64,000 nucleotides of DNA from Chionoecetes opilio (Eukaryota; Arthropoda; Malacostraca; Decapoda; Majidae), in the NCBI GenBank assembly GCA_016584305.1, contig JACEEZ010007257.1, forward strand, positions 310,001 through 374,000. Direction: 5' to 3'. Of the stretch, positions 31,157 through 42,749 are shown in pieces. The translations under genes and the position numbers were made by a program. Every line of letters starts with the position of its first letter. The first letter of the stretch is position 1. The notes under the pieces were generated by a model. It did no database searches. It saw nothing but the letters and a program-made list of their open reading frames with translations, and was not told where the DNA came from.

Positions 31157-34011
31157 ATTTATATTTTGGTTATATATGGCGGTCATCTTGGCGGCAATCT
31201 TGGATTCTGAAAAAGCCAAGCCGGTGAAAGTGGCCACCCAGCCTAAATTTCATTTAGACCCTAATATCTATCGAAAAAAGTAAAAAAAATTATTGTTGCC
31301 AAACATTGCAAGGTCCCCCGGCCCAGCCACCGGACTATGAGTGGTTTTTCGTAGTGTGTGTTGGAGCGGTACGGTGTGTCCACCAGCGGCCCCGCGTGTG
31401 ACTCAGAACTGTTTCTTAGGGCGGTGCGGTGTGTCCACCAGCGACTCCGCATGTGACTCAGAACTAATTCTTAGAACGACAGTGTGACCTCCAGCGTCCA
31501 CTCGTCTTATGAAGGAACATTAAACAATTGAAACGGCGGAGTTGATAAAGTCTTTCTTGAGTGTGTATGTCGTTCCCGGTTACCATATAATTCTTTCCAA
31601 ATGTGTCAAGCAATGTAGTGCATATATAGTCATGTAATACGTCCCCCCAGTATTTTTCAATGTTCCGTTGATATATAGTGTCATCCTCCGTTGAGACGTG
31701 TGTTTGGTATAAATAAACCTGAATTCTGGGGTGACTGATTATTATGTAGATTAATCAACCCAGGTGACATGCAAAGTGTGTTAAGGAGATACTTAATCAC
31801 AGTCCTCCGATCCTAATTACGTGTTAACTCGGTAAAATATTCATGTGAAATATAAAATTCACGCTACTTTCTTGTCAACAAACATTAAAATTCTGTTAAA
31901 GAGTTAGACTCTTTAAGGATAAATCTTGAACTGGTGGCAGCATACTCATAATATAATCTTACATTTCTTTTTTTGTAACACTGCTGGGTTCATGGGAGGA
32001 ATAAATTAATCTCAAAACGGACCCACGAATCACGTCAACACACTAGTATTATACAAACAGTAGTTAATATCATAATGGCCATGCAAATTTAATTAATTCT
32101 GAAATTAGGCAGTGCTGCATAGCACAATGAAGATATACTAGCTAAAGTTGACGTTAGCAAGCAAACCCATATCACACCTGCGGGAGTTTCTTTGCACCAT
32201 GGGTCAAGACCATTTATGTATTACTTAATAATATATATCCTTCTAAAACTTACCGATGGAATGTTGCAGAATTCTTACGATCTCTCTGTTTGGATCCATA
32301 AGCTGAACAAGCAGGTATTTTCGTGGATTAATGAAAAAAAAAATGCATTAGCCACGATCAGCTGATATTTGTTTTGGGTCAATTGGGGGGGCGGGGTGGC
32401 GGCGCTGGCTTCACGCTAGAGGCAGCAGACCTCCTTCACCTATTAAACCTCTTTGGGCGGGAGGAAATAATAAGTGGTCAACTGAAATGGCTTCGCTTGG
32501 TTTTTTGGGGCTGCACTGTGGTGTGCAAACCCCCTCGTCTACAGCAACACAGTGGCCTGGCACTTGGGTACGGCTGAATCTGGCAGCTCGTGGCACAAGA
32601 GCCAACCAGTCAAACCTGTGCCTCAGTCAGGGCAGTGCCACGGTGCTGAAAGGAGAATAGCAATGGAGCACGTGTTGTGATATCACTTCATATTCCGCGT
32701 TTGCTGGCCATGTCGGATTTGTTTGCCACAACTGCAGATTCACCTTAATCTGTTAATATTCAGATTAAGATTGTATGAATTATGAGAGACATACTTGGAA
32801 ATAAACATTGAGTGGTAGTGATAATTTGTTTAATAAGGATTATATAAACTGATTTTGAAAGTGCTTGTGTTATCCAGAGTCAAGACAGTGGAGGAAGTGG
32901 ACCTCGTAATAATCATCTGTTGATTCAAAACAGGAGAAAGCTGTTGGCCAGCACCGTGCTGATACAAGTAAGTGTGATGTAGTCAGTCAGAGCCACAGCA
33001 TTCTTATAGCTCATTCATACTATTTCCGCATGTGCTCCTGCCTCGCTAGTGTGCACACTCCGCGTACGATGATAAGGAATACACATTTCACAAATTGAGG
33101 TACAGATGTAAGCAAATGCTGCAAACTTTTTGATGTTATTATGACGGTATTATGCATGCAATATTAACTCCCTCAGAAAACAGGCATATGTATTCTGTTC
33201 AATAAGTATAACTGCAATTCCAAGAAGTTTCAGTGAAAATAATCTTCGCACGTTGATAATATATACCTACCTATTGTTTCTTGCTTTTTACCCAATCACA
33301 TTCACTTCTTACGCGACAGTACTGTAGCTATTCACATTTCCTGCTGACAGCCTGGACGAGTACCAAAAAGTGTCTGGCAGAACACAGTGGCACTCTCTTC
33401 TCACTTGGCAAAGGATTGTTTGAGCTTCACATGGTCTTATTTCTTTTTAAACATTACATATAAATTTCTTATAACTGCTTCCTCGTTTACCTCAATTTTG
33501 TGGACCTATAATAGTTCGTAACAGGCCACGAAGGATTGATAGAAGAGATGTAATTTAGCCTTGTCTATTACTATTTTCTCACCGTTTTTTTAAATTTCAT
33601 TAATTCCATACTGAGTTATGCAAATATTTGTGTAACCTTGTGATGACTGAGAGAAGATGGGAAGATAATCGATTAATGTTTGCTTATGAGAAGCCTCCAT
33701 GTAGGTACAAGAAAAAGCTGCTCAGGTAATAGAATTTGGACACATGTATGGAACAATGAATACATTGATGAATGAAGCAAATGGTCCAGTGATGTTGTAC
33801 TGTAGTGATTGAAATAACTGAGGTGGTGATGTGATAAAACTTAACAGTGGAATATTGGCAGAAATGGTAAAAACTCACAATTTAGAGGCAGAGTTGAGGA
33901 GGTTTCGGGGTTTCACGCGAGTACGGAGACGATCTAAGTTTAGAAAAGTTCGTGCACAAAAAACGATTAGCGCCATGCTTAGCGTTCTCAACTCAACCGT
34001 TGATAACATGA
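31157..34011. other. No gene seen; one 55-bp tandem pair
   Basis: Two units starting GCGGT at 31366 and 31421 share GTGTGTCCACCAGCG and GTGACTCAGAACT. The remaining ~2.5 kb is AT-rich, with no coding, splice-supported or repeat signal that I could support. The small frame at 33831-34049 has no recognised family. Confidence 0.5.
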
Positions 34012-34115
34012 AGGTAGCTACAAGAGGCCAGGAGACCTACACGTGGTAGTTCTTGTTACTTGTTACTTCTTATTGTTACTTGTTACTTGTTATTCTTGTT
34101 ACGTCACATCTCCAC
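34012..34115 (-). repeat. CR1-like LINE 3' UTR scrap with GTTACTT repeats
   Basis: GTAGCTACAAGAGGCC and CCTACACGTGGTAGTTC are the reverse complement of the 3' UTR seen at 21270-21305 and 53445-53480. They are followed by a GTTACTT-type simple repeat. A similar scrap lies at 44848-44898. Confidence 0.7.
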
Positions 34116-34221
34116 GACTCGCGTCGGCCACCGGTCACGACTTGCTGAGTCATCCATCCAGACGTTGCCGACTGCAGCCGATTTTTGGGGGGTGAAGCCT
34201 CAAAAGCGGCTTGGTTGGCTC

Positions 34222-34690
34222 GGGTTGCCGTAGTTAGACGACTAATCAGCGACTAGTTTGCGACTGTCGTCAACAGTCGCGGACTAATTTGAATTTAACC
34301 ACTTGGGTTAAATTCGTTGGGTTATTATATTGGGTTGCCGTCATGCGACGACATTCACCGACAGTTGCAGCACGACGCAAACCCACGGTTGCCGTCATGC
34401 AGCGACTGTTCCCAGCCGTGCTGCGACTGACACCGGATATGGCATGCCCCTCCACTGATTGTAGTCGGCGCGGTTATCCGACGGTTTGCCATTGTTAGGC
34501 GTCTAATCAGCGACTATTCCGCGATTGTGGACGCTAGTCGCAAACTATAGGGGTATTTATAAATTTAATGGTCAACTTTGAGTTGGCGTCATGCGACGAT
34601 ATTTGCCGACAGTTGCAGCACGACGCAAACTAACGGTTGCCGTCATGCTGCAACACTTCCCAGCCGTGCTGCGGCTGACGCCGAGTGGTT
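34222..34690. repeat. Diverged ~260-bp tandem duplication
   Basis: GTCATGCGACGA then CGACAGTTGCAGCACGACGC and CCCAGCCGTGCTGCG occur in the same order near 34338-34430 and again near 34589-34675, each preceded by CTAATCAGCGACTA. No coding support. 34691-35020 has nothing else recognisable. Confidence 0.8.
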
Positions 34691-35022
34691 GAAAATGTGG
34701 GCAGCGTTCTGGCCACACACCCCTTTTCAACCTTCGCTTGTGTAGTGAATCACGCCACCGATGTCAGTCACACTGTTGTCCACACATTTGCCCTCCTTAA
34801 CTAGGCCACACATACTTATGTGCCTCCTAATGTTATTAATTGAGCACAATAACTACGACATGGTGATAACAATCGCCAAGGCACTAAAGATACTGCGGAA
34901 GCAGTATAGCGCTAAAGATACTGCACTAAAGACACTGCTCTATTTATAGTGTGTCGCAGCACTGCCCTGCCTCCGCCACGAATCCTCCCTGATGGTATGT
35001 TCAGTTTTCCGAATGATGGTAT

Positions 35023-38000
35023 ATTCAGTTTTCCTAAATATCATCTGGTAGTTTGATAATACCATGTAAGAGTACAACATTTTGTGCGGGTGTGGTAGGA
35101 CGAGGCGTCCACTAGGATAATGTGTCTATCTTCCATCTGCGCATGCGCCAGATTCCTTTTCATTTCATCCTGCCGCGTGGAGAGGTAAGAGCTTCCCAGG
35201 TCGCGCCTCACCCCATGGCCGGAGTCGTCATGCCACACGTACCGACACTGCTGACAGTGGGAGGAGGGATGGGGGGAGGCGCCCATGAGTGCCGGCACTG
35301 CTGACAGTGGGAGGAGGGATGGGGGGAGGCGCCCATGAGTGACGGCCCTGCTGACGGAGGGAGGTGGGATGGGGGAAGGCGCCTTTGAGTGCCGGCAATG
35401 CTGACGGAAGGATGAAGGGATGGGGGGAGGCGCCCTTGAGTGACGGCACTGCTGACGGAGGGATGGAGGGATGCGCCCTTGAGTGACGGCACTTTTGACG
35501 GAGGTAGGAGGGATGGAGGGAGGCGCCCTTGAGTGCCGGCACTGCTGACGGTGGGGAGAGGGATGGGGGGAGGCGCCCTTGAGTGACGACATTGTTGACG
35601 GAGGGATGGAGGGAGGCGCCCTTGATTGACGGCACTGCTGACGATGGGGAGAGGGATGGGGGGAGGCGCCCTTGAGTGACGGCACTGTTGGCGGAGGGAT
35701 GGGGGGAGGCGCCCTTGAGTGACGGCACTGTTGACGGAGGGATGGAGGGAGGCGCCCTTGAGTGACGGCCCTCAACACACAAGGGCGCCTTCCCCCATCT
35801 CTCCTCCCACCGTCAGCAGGGCCGTCACTCAAGGGCGTCTCCCTCCATCCCTCCGTCAGCAGCGCCGTCACTCAAGGGCGCCTCCCTCCATCCTTCCTCC
35901 CACCGTCAGCAGTGTCGTCACTCAAGGGCGCCTCCCTCCATCCCTCCGTCAGCAGTTCCGGCACTCAAGGGCGCCTCTCCCCATCCCTCCTCCCACCATC
36001 AGCAGTACCGTCACTCAAGGGCGCCTCCCTCCATCCCTCCACCCACCGTCAGCAGTGCCGTCACTCAAGGGCGCCTGCCTCCATCCCTCCGTCAGCAGTG
36101 CCGGCACTCAAGGGCGCCTCCCCCCATCCCTCTCCTCACCGCCAGCAGTGCCGTCACTCAAGGGCGCCTCCCTCCATCCCTCCGTCAGCAGTGCCGGCAC
36201 TCAAGGGCGCCTCCCTCCATCCCTCCGTCAGCAGTGCCGGCACTCAAGGGCGCCTCCCCCCATCTCTCCCCCCACAGTCAGCAGTGCCGTCACTCAAGGG
36301 CGCCTCCCTCCATCCCTCCTCCCACCGTCAGCAGTGCCGTCACTCAAGGGCGCCTCCCTCCATCCCTCCGTCAGCAGTGCCGGCACTCAAGGGCGCCTCC
36401 CCCCATCCCTCCCCCCACCGTTAGCAGTGCCGGCACTCAAGGACGCCTCCCACCATCCCACCTCCCACCGTCAGCAGTGCCGTCACTCAAGGGCGCCTCC
36501 CCCCATCCCTCCTCCCACCGTCAGCAGTGCCGTCACTCAAGGGCGCCTCCCCCCATCCCTCCTCCCACCGTCAGCAGTGCCGTCACTCAAGGGCGCCTCC
36601 CTCCATCCCTCCTCCCACCGTCAGCAGTGCCGTCACTCAAGAGCGCCTCCCCCCATCCCTCCTCCCACCGTCAGCAGTGCCGTCACTCAAGGGCGCCTCC
36701 CCCCATCCCTCCTCCCACCGTCAGCAGTGCCGTCACTCAAGGGCGCTCCCCCTATCCCTCCTCCCACCGTCAGCAGTGCCGTCACTCAAGGGCGCCTCCC
36801 CCCATCCCTCCTCCCACCGTCAGCAGTGCCGTCACTCAAGGGCGCCTCCCTCCATCCCTCCGTCAACAGTGCCGTCACTCAAGGGCGCCTCCCCCCATCC
36901 CTCCGTCAACAGTGCCGGCACTCAAGGGCGCCTCCCCCCATCCCTCCTCCCACCGTCAGCAGTGCCGTCACTCAAGGGCGCCTCCCCCCATCCGTCCTCC
37001 CTCCGTCAGCAGTGCCGTCACTCAAGGGCGCCTCCCCCCATCCCTCCTCCCTCCGTCAGCAGTGCCGGCACTCAAGGGCGCCTCCCTCCATCCCTCCGTC
37101 AGCAGTGCCGTCACTCAAGGGCGCCTCCCCCCATCCCTCCTCCCTCCGTCAGCAGTGCCGGCACTCAAGGGCGCCTCCCTCCATCCCACCGTCAGCAGTG
37201 CCGTCACTCAAGGGCGCCTCCCCCCATCCCCCCATCCCACCTCCCACCGTCAGCAGTGCCGTCACTCAAGGGCGCCTCCTCCCATCCCTCCTCCCACCGT
37301 CAGCAGTGCCATCACTCAAGGGCGCCTCCCCCCATCCCTCCTCCCACCGTCAATAGTGCCGTCACTCAAGGGCGCCTCCCTCCATCCCTCCGTCAACAGT
37401 GCTGTCACTCAAGGGCGCCTCCCTCCATCCCTCCGTCAGCAGTGCCGTCACTCAAGGGCGCCTCCCCCCATCCCTCCATCCCTCCGTCAGCCGTGCCGTC
37501 ACTCAAGGGCGCCTCCCTCCATCCCTCCGTCAGCAGTGCCGTCACTCAAGGGCGCCTCCCCCCATCCCTCCGTCAGCAGTGCCGGCACTCAAGGGCGCCT
37601 CCCCCATCCCTCCGTCAACAGTGCCGTCACTCAAGGGCCCTCCCCCATCCCTCCGTCAACAGTGCCGTCACTCAAGGGCGCCTCCCCCCATCCCTCTATC
37701 CCTCCGTCAACAGTGCCGTCACTCAAGGGCGCCTCCCCCCATCCCTCCGTCAACAGTGCCGTCACTCAAGGGCGCCTCCCCCCATCCCTCCGTCAACAGT
37801 GCCGTCACTCAAGGGCGCCTCCCCCCATCCCTCCATCCCTCCGTCAACAGTGCCGTCACTCAAGGGCGCCTCCCCCCATCCCTCCATCCCTCCGTCAACA
37901 GTGCCGTCACTCAAGGGCGCCTCCCCCCATCCCTCCATCCCTCCGTCAACAGTGCCGTCACTCAAGGGCGCCTCCCCCCATCCCTCCATCCCTCCGTCAG

Positions 38001-39420
38001 CAGTGCCGTCACTCAAGGGCGCCTCCCTCCATCCCTCCGTTAACAGTGCCGTCACTCAAGGGCGCCTCCCTCCATCCCTCCGTCAGCAGTGCCGTCACTC
38101 AAGGGCGCCTCCCCCCATCCCTACATCCCTCCGTCAGCAATGCCGTCACTCAAGGGCGCCTCCCCCCATCCCTCCGTCAGCAGTGCCGGCACTCAAGGGC
38201 GCCTCCCTCCATCCCTCCGTCAACAGTGCCGTCACTCAAGGGCGCCTCCCTCCATCCCTCCGTCAGCAGTGCCGTCACTCAAGGGCGCTTCCCCCATCCC
38301 TCCGTCAACAGTGCCGTCACTCAAGGGCGCCTCCCTCCATCCCTCCGTCAGCAGTGCCGTCACTCAAGGACGCCTCCCCCCATCCCTCCATCCCTCCATC
38401 AGCAGTGCCGTCACTCAAGGGCGCCTCCCTCCATCCCTCCGTCAACAGTGCCGTCACTCAAGGGCGCCTCCCCCCATCCCTCCGTCAGCAGTGCCGGCAC
38501 TCAAGGGCGCCTCACAGTGCCGTCACTCAAGGGCGCCTCCCCGCATCCCTCCGTCAACAGTGCCGTCACTCAAGGGCGCCTTCCCCCATCCCTCTCCCAC
38601 CGTCAGCAGTGCCGTCACTCAAAGGCGCCTCCCTCCATCCCTCCGTTAACAGTGCCGTCACTCAAGGGCGCCTCCCCCCATCCCTCTCCCCATCGTCAGC
38701 AGTGCCGGCACTTAAGGGCGCCTCCCTCCATCCCTCCTACCTCCGTCAAGAGTGCCGTCACTCAAGGGCGCCTCCCTGCATCCCTCCTACCTCCGTCAAG
38801 AGTGCCGTCACTCAAGGGCGCCTCCCTGCATCCCACCGTCAGCAGTGCCGTCACTCAAGGGCGCCTCCCCCCATCCCTCCGTCAGCAGTGCCGGCACTCA
38901 AGGGCGCCTTCCCCCATCCCACCTCCCTCCGTCAGCAGGGCCGTCACTCAAGGGCGCCTCCCCCCATCCCTCTCCCCACCGTCAGCAGTGCCGGCACTCA
39001 AGGGCGCCTCCCCCCATCCCTCTCCCCACCGTCAGCAGTGCCGTCACTCAAGGGCGCCTCCCTCCATCCCTCCTACCTCCGTCAAGAGTGCCGTCACTCA
39101 AGGGCGCCTCCCTGCATCCCTCCGTCAGCAGTGCCGTCACTCAAGGGCGCCTCCCCCCATCCCTCCGTCAGCAGTGCCGGCACTCAAGGGCGCCTTCCCC
39201 CATCCCACCTCCCTCCGTCAGCAGGGCCGTCACTCATGGGCGCCTCCCCCCATCCCTCCTCCCACTGTCAGCAGTGCCGGTACGTGTGGCATGACGACTC
39301 CGGCCATGGGGTGAGGCGCGACCTGGGAAGCTCTTACCTCTCCACGCGGCAGGATGAAATGAAAAGGAATCTGGCGCATGCGCAGATGGAAGATAGACAC
39401 ATTGGACGCCTCGTTATACC
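35023..39420. repeat. Palindromic C-rich minisatellite inside inverted arms
   Basis: A ~43- or ~50-bp unit (core GTCACTCAAGGGCGCCTCC, then CCATCCCTCC and CGTCAGCAGTGCC) is repeated in plus orientation from about 35775 to 39275 (roughly 75 units, estimated from length) and in the inverse orientation from about 35246 to 35768. The switch point is 35768-35775. Outside the array, about 35100-35245 and 39276-39420 are inverted copies of each other (CGTGTGGCATGACGACTCC, GCGCATGCGCAGATGG). The unit length is not a multiple of three and lacks stops, so long frames run through it in all phases; they are not genes. Confidence 0.95.
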
Positions 39421-39840
39421 ACACGGGCAGAGCACCCTCTGTGACACTTATCTCAGCATATCTATGCAGTCGCTGCGCCGGTAGGACCAGCTTGCAACTC
39501 ACAGCACACACCATTATGCTATCGCCAACATTTAACACCCTAGTGCCATATTGTGTGGCACTAGGGTGTGCTGATTCCGAGACAGTGAGTAAAAATTCAA
39601 TGCAAGCAAAATTACAGGAATAACAAGTTGAATGAAAAAAAGTGAGATCAAAACATGTTCATGCACTATTTCGCTTTGCTCTCATTATCTTATTCTAGGT
39701 ATAGTTTACTGTGATTTATTTATATTCATGACACGCAGTAATGTCTCGTGAAGGTGAGGGTACGTTCAGTTTTCCTAAATATCATCTGGTAGTTTGATAA
39801 TCGAATCACTCCTGGGATCAACCTGCGGAGGGTTCTTCGT

Positions 39841-41001
39841 GTGGGCTCGTGGAACGTTCTGAGCCTCTCAGACAATCATCGACTACATCTCCTATCGGGC
39901 GAGCTCAGTAGGCTGAGGGTGGATATAGTGGGACTCTCTGAGACGAGGAGGCCTGGCAGTGGCGAGACTAGCAGTGGGGGTTACACCTACTACTGGTCCG
40001 GCATGAGCAATGGTCACCGTGTCCGGGGAGTAGCTATAGGCATCTCCAGCAAACTGCAGCCGTCAGTTGTTGAGGTTACTCCGGTTGATGAGCGTATAAT
40101 GCGGGTGAGGATGAAACACACTCTGGGTTTCATGTCTCTTGTTGCAGTGTACGCTCCTACCGAGATGCGTAAAACTGAAGAGAAGGAGATGTTCTACGCC
40201 AAACTCGACTCTGTATTAGACCAGTGTCCTCCTCGGGACACACTCATTGTCTTGGGCGACTTCAATGCTACTACTGGCACTGTGAGAGATGACTACGAGT
40301 TATGTGTTGGTCCCCATGGCTCCGGTACCAGAAACACCTACAGTTCTCTGCTTCTGAACTTGGCAAGGTCCAGAAGGTTGAGAATTGCAGGTTCTTGGTA
40401 TCAGAGACCAGAGCTGCACCGCTGGACATGGTATAGTAATGCCGGAGGGGTAGCTAAGGAGATCGACCACATCCTCGTTAATACTTGTTGGAGGATCCTC
40501 CAGAACTGCAGGGTTTACCGGAGTGCTGAGTTCTTTGGAACAGATCACAGACTTGTTGTTGCTACACTTAAGCTTCATGTCAAGTCCAGAAGAATCTCAA
40601 GAGGTAACTATACTGTGCTTCATCTTGAGAAACTGAAGGACTTGACATGTGCTCATGAGTATGCGGTGGCAGTCTCAAATCGGTTTTATGTGCTCGGTGC
40701 TCTCGGGGACCCTGTAGAACTGTGGGATACCTTCAAACGTGAAACTCTACAGGCTGCCAAGGAGTGTATTGGGGAGCGCCCGAGGTCAAGGCGTGGTTTT
40801 GTCTCGACGGAGACGCTGGAGAAAATCGAGAAGAGTCGCGCTGCCAGGCTGGCTGGGAACCAGTACCATCATAGGGCTCTGTCACGCCGGACTAGAACCC
40901 TCCTGAGGAGAGACAAGGAGAGGTATGTCAGGAGTCCCGCTGAGGATGTCAAGGGTCATTTGAACGCTAAAGACCTCCGACCCGCCTATACCAAGCCCTG
41001 A
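39841..41001 (+). CDS. RTE endonuclease and linker region
   Basis: The 386-residue frame contains an APE-like endonuclease: GSWNVLSLSD (start of the fold), VGLSETRRPG (metal-binding Glu), LVAVYAPTEMR, VLGDFNATTG, KEIDHILVNT and GTDHRLVVATLKL. These cut target DNA to prime reverse transcription. Sense codons continue 5' of the chosen start to the element boundary. The frame ends early at TGA because of a 2-bp insertion; the same protein continues in the next frame from about 41004. Confidence 0.9.
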   Translation: MGSWNVLSLSDNHRLHLLSGELSRLRVDIVGLSETRRPGSGETSSGGYTYYWSGMSNGHRVRGVAIGISSKLQPSVVEVTPVDERIMRVRMKHTLGFMSLVAVYAPTEMRKTEEKEMFYAKLDSVLDQCPPRDTLIVLGDFNATTGTVRDDYELCVGPHGSGTRNTYSSLLLNLARSRRLRIAGSWYQRPELHRWTWYSNAGGVAKEIDHILVNTCWRILQNCRVYRSAEFFGTDHRLVVATLKLHVKSRRISRGNYTVLHLEKLKDLTCAHEYAVAVSNRFYVLGALGDPVELWDTFKRETLQAAKECIGERPRSRRGFVSTETLEKIEKSRAARLAGNQYHHRALSRRTRTLLRRDKERYVRSPAEDVKGHLNAKDLRPAYTKP

Positions 41002-41003
41002 AG

Positions 41004-42749
41004 AAGCTCCTTTCCAAGTCTCCTTCTCGGGCGAGTGCTATTCGAACAGCAGATGGGCACCTCGTGTCGGACATGGATGGGCAGATGGCTCGTTGGGCTG
41101 AGTACTTTGGGCAGTTGTTCACGGCGGACCCTCCAACTGAGCAGCTTCACACCACTGGGTTACAAGCAGGGGATGCCGATCCTCCCATTGACGAAACCGC
41201 ACCCTCTCTTGACGAAGTCAGAGAGGCTGTAGCAAAGTTGAGGGGTGGAAAGGCAGCTGGTGTTTGTAATATCAGTGCGGAGCTCCTCAAAGCTGGGGGT
41301 GAGGCCATGATCCGCGGGTTGCATGCTGTCCTGACTGCCGTGTGGCAATCAGGTACCATTCCTCCTGACTGGAAAAGGGGGCTGGTCGTCCCTATCTGGA
41401 AAGGGAAAGGGGACCGTCAGGACTGCAACAATTACCGCGGTATTACACTGCTCAGCGTACCAGGCAAGGTGCTTGCCCATCTATTGCTGACACGAATTCG
41501 CAGTCATCTGGTGAAGCATCAGAGACCTCAGCAGTCTGGGTTCACGCCTGGTAAGTCAACAACGGACCGTATCCTAGCGCTTCGTGTCCTGGTGGAACGC
41601 CGACGTGAGTTTCGACAGGGGATGCTTGCAGCCTATGTTGATCTCAAGAAGGCGTTTGACTCAGTGCATCGTGAGTCACTCTGGGATCTTCTGCGACTTC
41701 GCGGGATTCCTGCAAGGACTATTGGTTTGATAACTGATCTGTATTCTGGGACTGAGAGTGCTGTGAAGTGTGGGGCAGGTGTATCCAGCTTCTTTCCTGT
41801 GAATACAGGAGTGAGGCAAGGGTGCGTCCTTGCCCCATCACTTTTCAACGCTTGTATGGACTGGGTATTGGACAAGGTTGTAGATCAAAGTGATTGTGGA
41901 GCATCCGTCGGCAACACCAAGATCACTGATCTTGTTTTTGCTGATGATGCAGTAATCTTTGCTGAGTCGCTGGAGGTCCTGGTGATGGCTCTCGAGGCGC
42001 TGCACGAGGAGGCAAAGCCTTTGGGACTTGAGGTCTTCTGGCTCAAGACCAAGGTCCAGGTGTTTGGAGACTTACTAGATGAAGCAGTACAGTCTGTTCA
42101 TGCGTGTGGCGAGGACATTGAGATCTTGGAAAGTTTTACCTACCTTGGTAGCGCAGTCCATAATGACGGCGGGTCACGTCAAGAAGTCTTACGGCGGATT
42201 GGCATAGCCCACGGTGTTATGGACTCGCTCAGCGGGAGTATTTGGCGTTGTCGGTACCTGTGCAGGAGGACAAAGATCCGGATCTTCAAGTCGCTTGTGA
42301 TCCCTGTCTTACTTTATGGTTGTGAGACATGGACACTAAATAGTGACTTGAAGAGACGAATCAATGCCTTTGGTAATAAGTGTCTTCGCAGAATCATGGG
42401 GTATCGCTGGGATGATTACGTATCAAATCAGCGATTGCACCGTGAGACTGAATCGAGGCCTATTACCTGCATAGTCCGTCAGCGCCAACTTCGGCTATAT
42501 GGGCATGTGGCACGCTACCCTGAAACCGATCCTTCCCATCGGGTTGTATCTGTAAGAGACAATCCGGTGTGGAGGAGGCCAAGGGGGCGCCCACAAGGCT
42601 CGTGGCTGGGGCAAGTTGATGCTTCTTGTCGAGAGCTGCTTGGTATGGGAAAGGAGCCTGCATGGGAACTCGCGCGTGGTGACCCCCGGGAGTGGCGTCG
42701 TAGGGTGGGCGAAGCGACGCGCCCCCCGGCGTATGCCCCCAATGATTGA
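41004..42749 (+). CDS. RTE reverse transcriptase and C-terminal domain
   Basis: The frame contains the RT fingers and palm (NNYRGITLLSVPGKVLAHLL, QQSGFTPGKSTTDRI, AYVDLKKAFDSVHRESLWD, GVRQGCVLAPSLFNACMDWV) and an intact catalytic DLVFADDAVIFAESL box. Next come a thumb region and a C-terminal domain with YGCETWTLNSDLKRR, LRLYGHVARYPETDPSHRV and WRRPRGRPQGSW. It ends at TGA just before the tetranucleotide tail. All active-site residues appear intact. Confidence 0.92.
   Translation, partial: KLLSKSPSRASAIRTADGHLVSDMDGQMARWAEYFGQLFTADPPTEQLHTTGLQAGDADPPIDETAPSLDEVREAVAKLRGGKAAGVCNISAELLKAGGEAMIRGLHAVLTAVWQSGTIPPDWKRGLVVPIWKGKGDRQDCNNYRGITLLSVPGKVLAHLLLTRIRSHLVKHQRPQQSGFTPGKSTTDRILALRVLVERRREFRQGMLAAYVDLKKAFDSVHRESLWDLLRLRGIPARTIGLITDLYSGTESAVKCGAGVSSFFPVNTGVRQGCVLAPSLFNACMDWVLDKVVDQSDCGASVGNTKITDLVFADDAVIFAESLEVLVMALEALHEEAKPLGLEVFWLKTKVQVFGDLLDEAVQSVHACGEDIEILESFTYLGSAVHNDGGSRQEVLRRIGIAHGVMDSLSGSIWRCRYLCRRTKIRIFKSLVIPVLLYGCETWTLNSDLKRRINAFGNKCLRRIMGYRWDDYVSNQRLHRETESRPITCIVRQRQLRLYGHVARYPETDPSHRVVSVRDNPVWRRPRGRPQGSWLGQVDASCRELLGMGKEPAWELARGDPREWRRRVGEATRPPAYAPND

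Noticed and set aside
31157..34011. Short frames that might be host exons
   Set aside because: No domain, no paired splice sites and no codon pattern; nothing beyond chance length.
33831..34049. 72-residue basic frame with a helical look
   Set aside because: No family recognised and its 3' part runs into a CR1 scrap in reverse.
35719..39484. Proline/serine/arginine-rich proteins of 545-1026 residues
   Set aside because: They are translations of a stop-free minisatellite open in every phase, with no fixed frame, no splice context and no domain.
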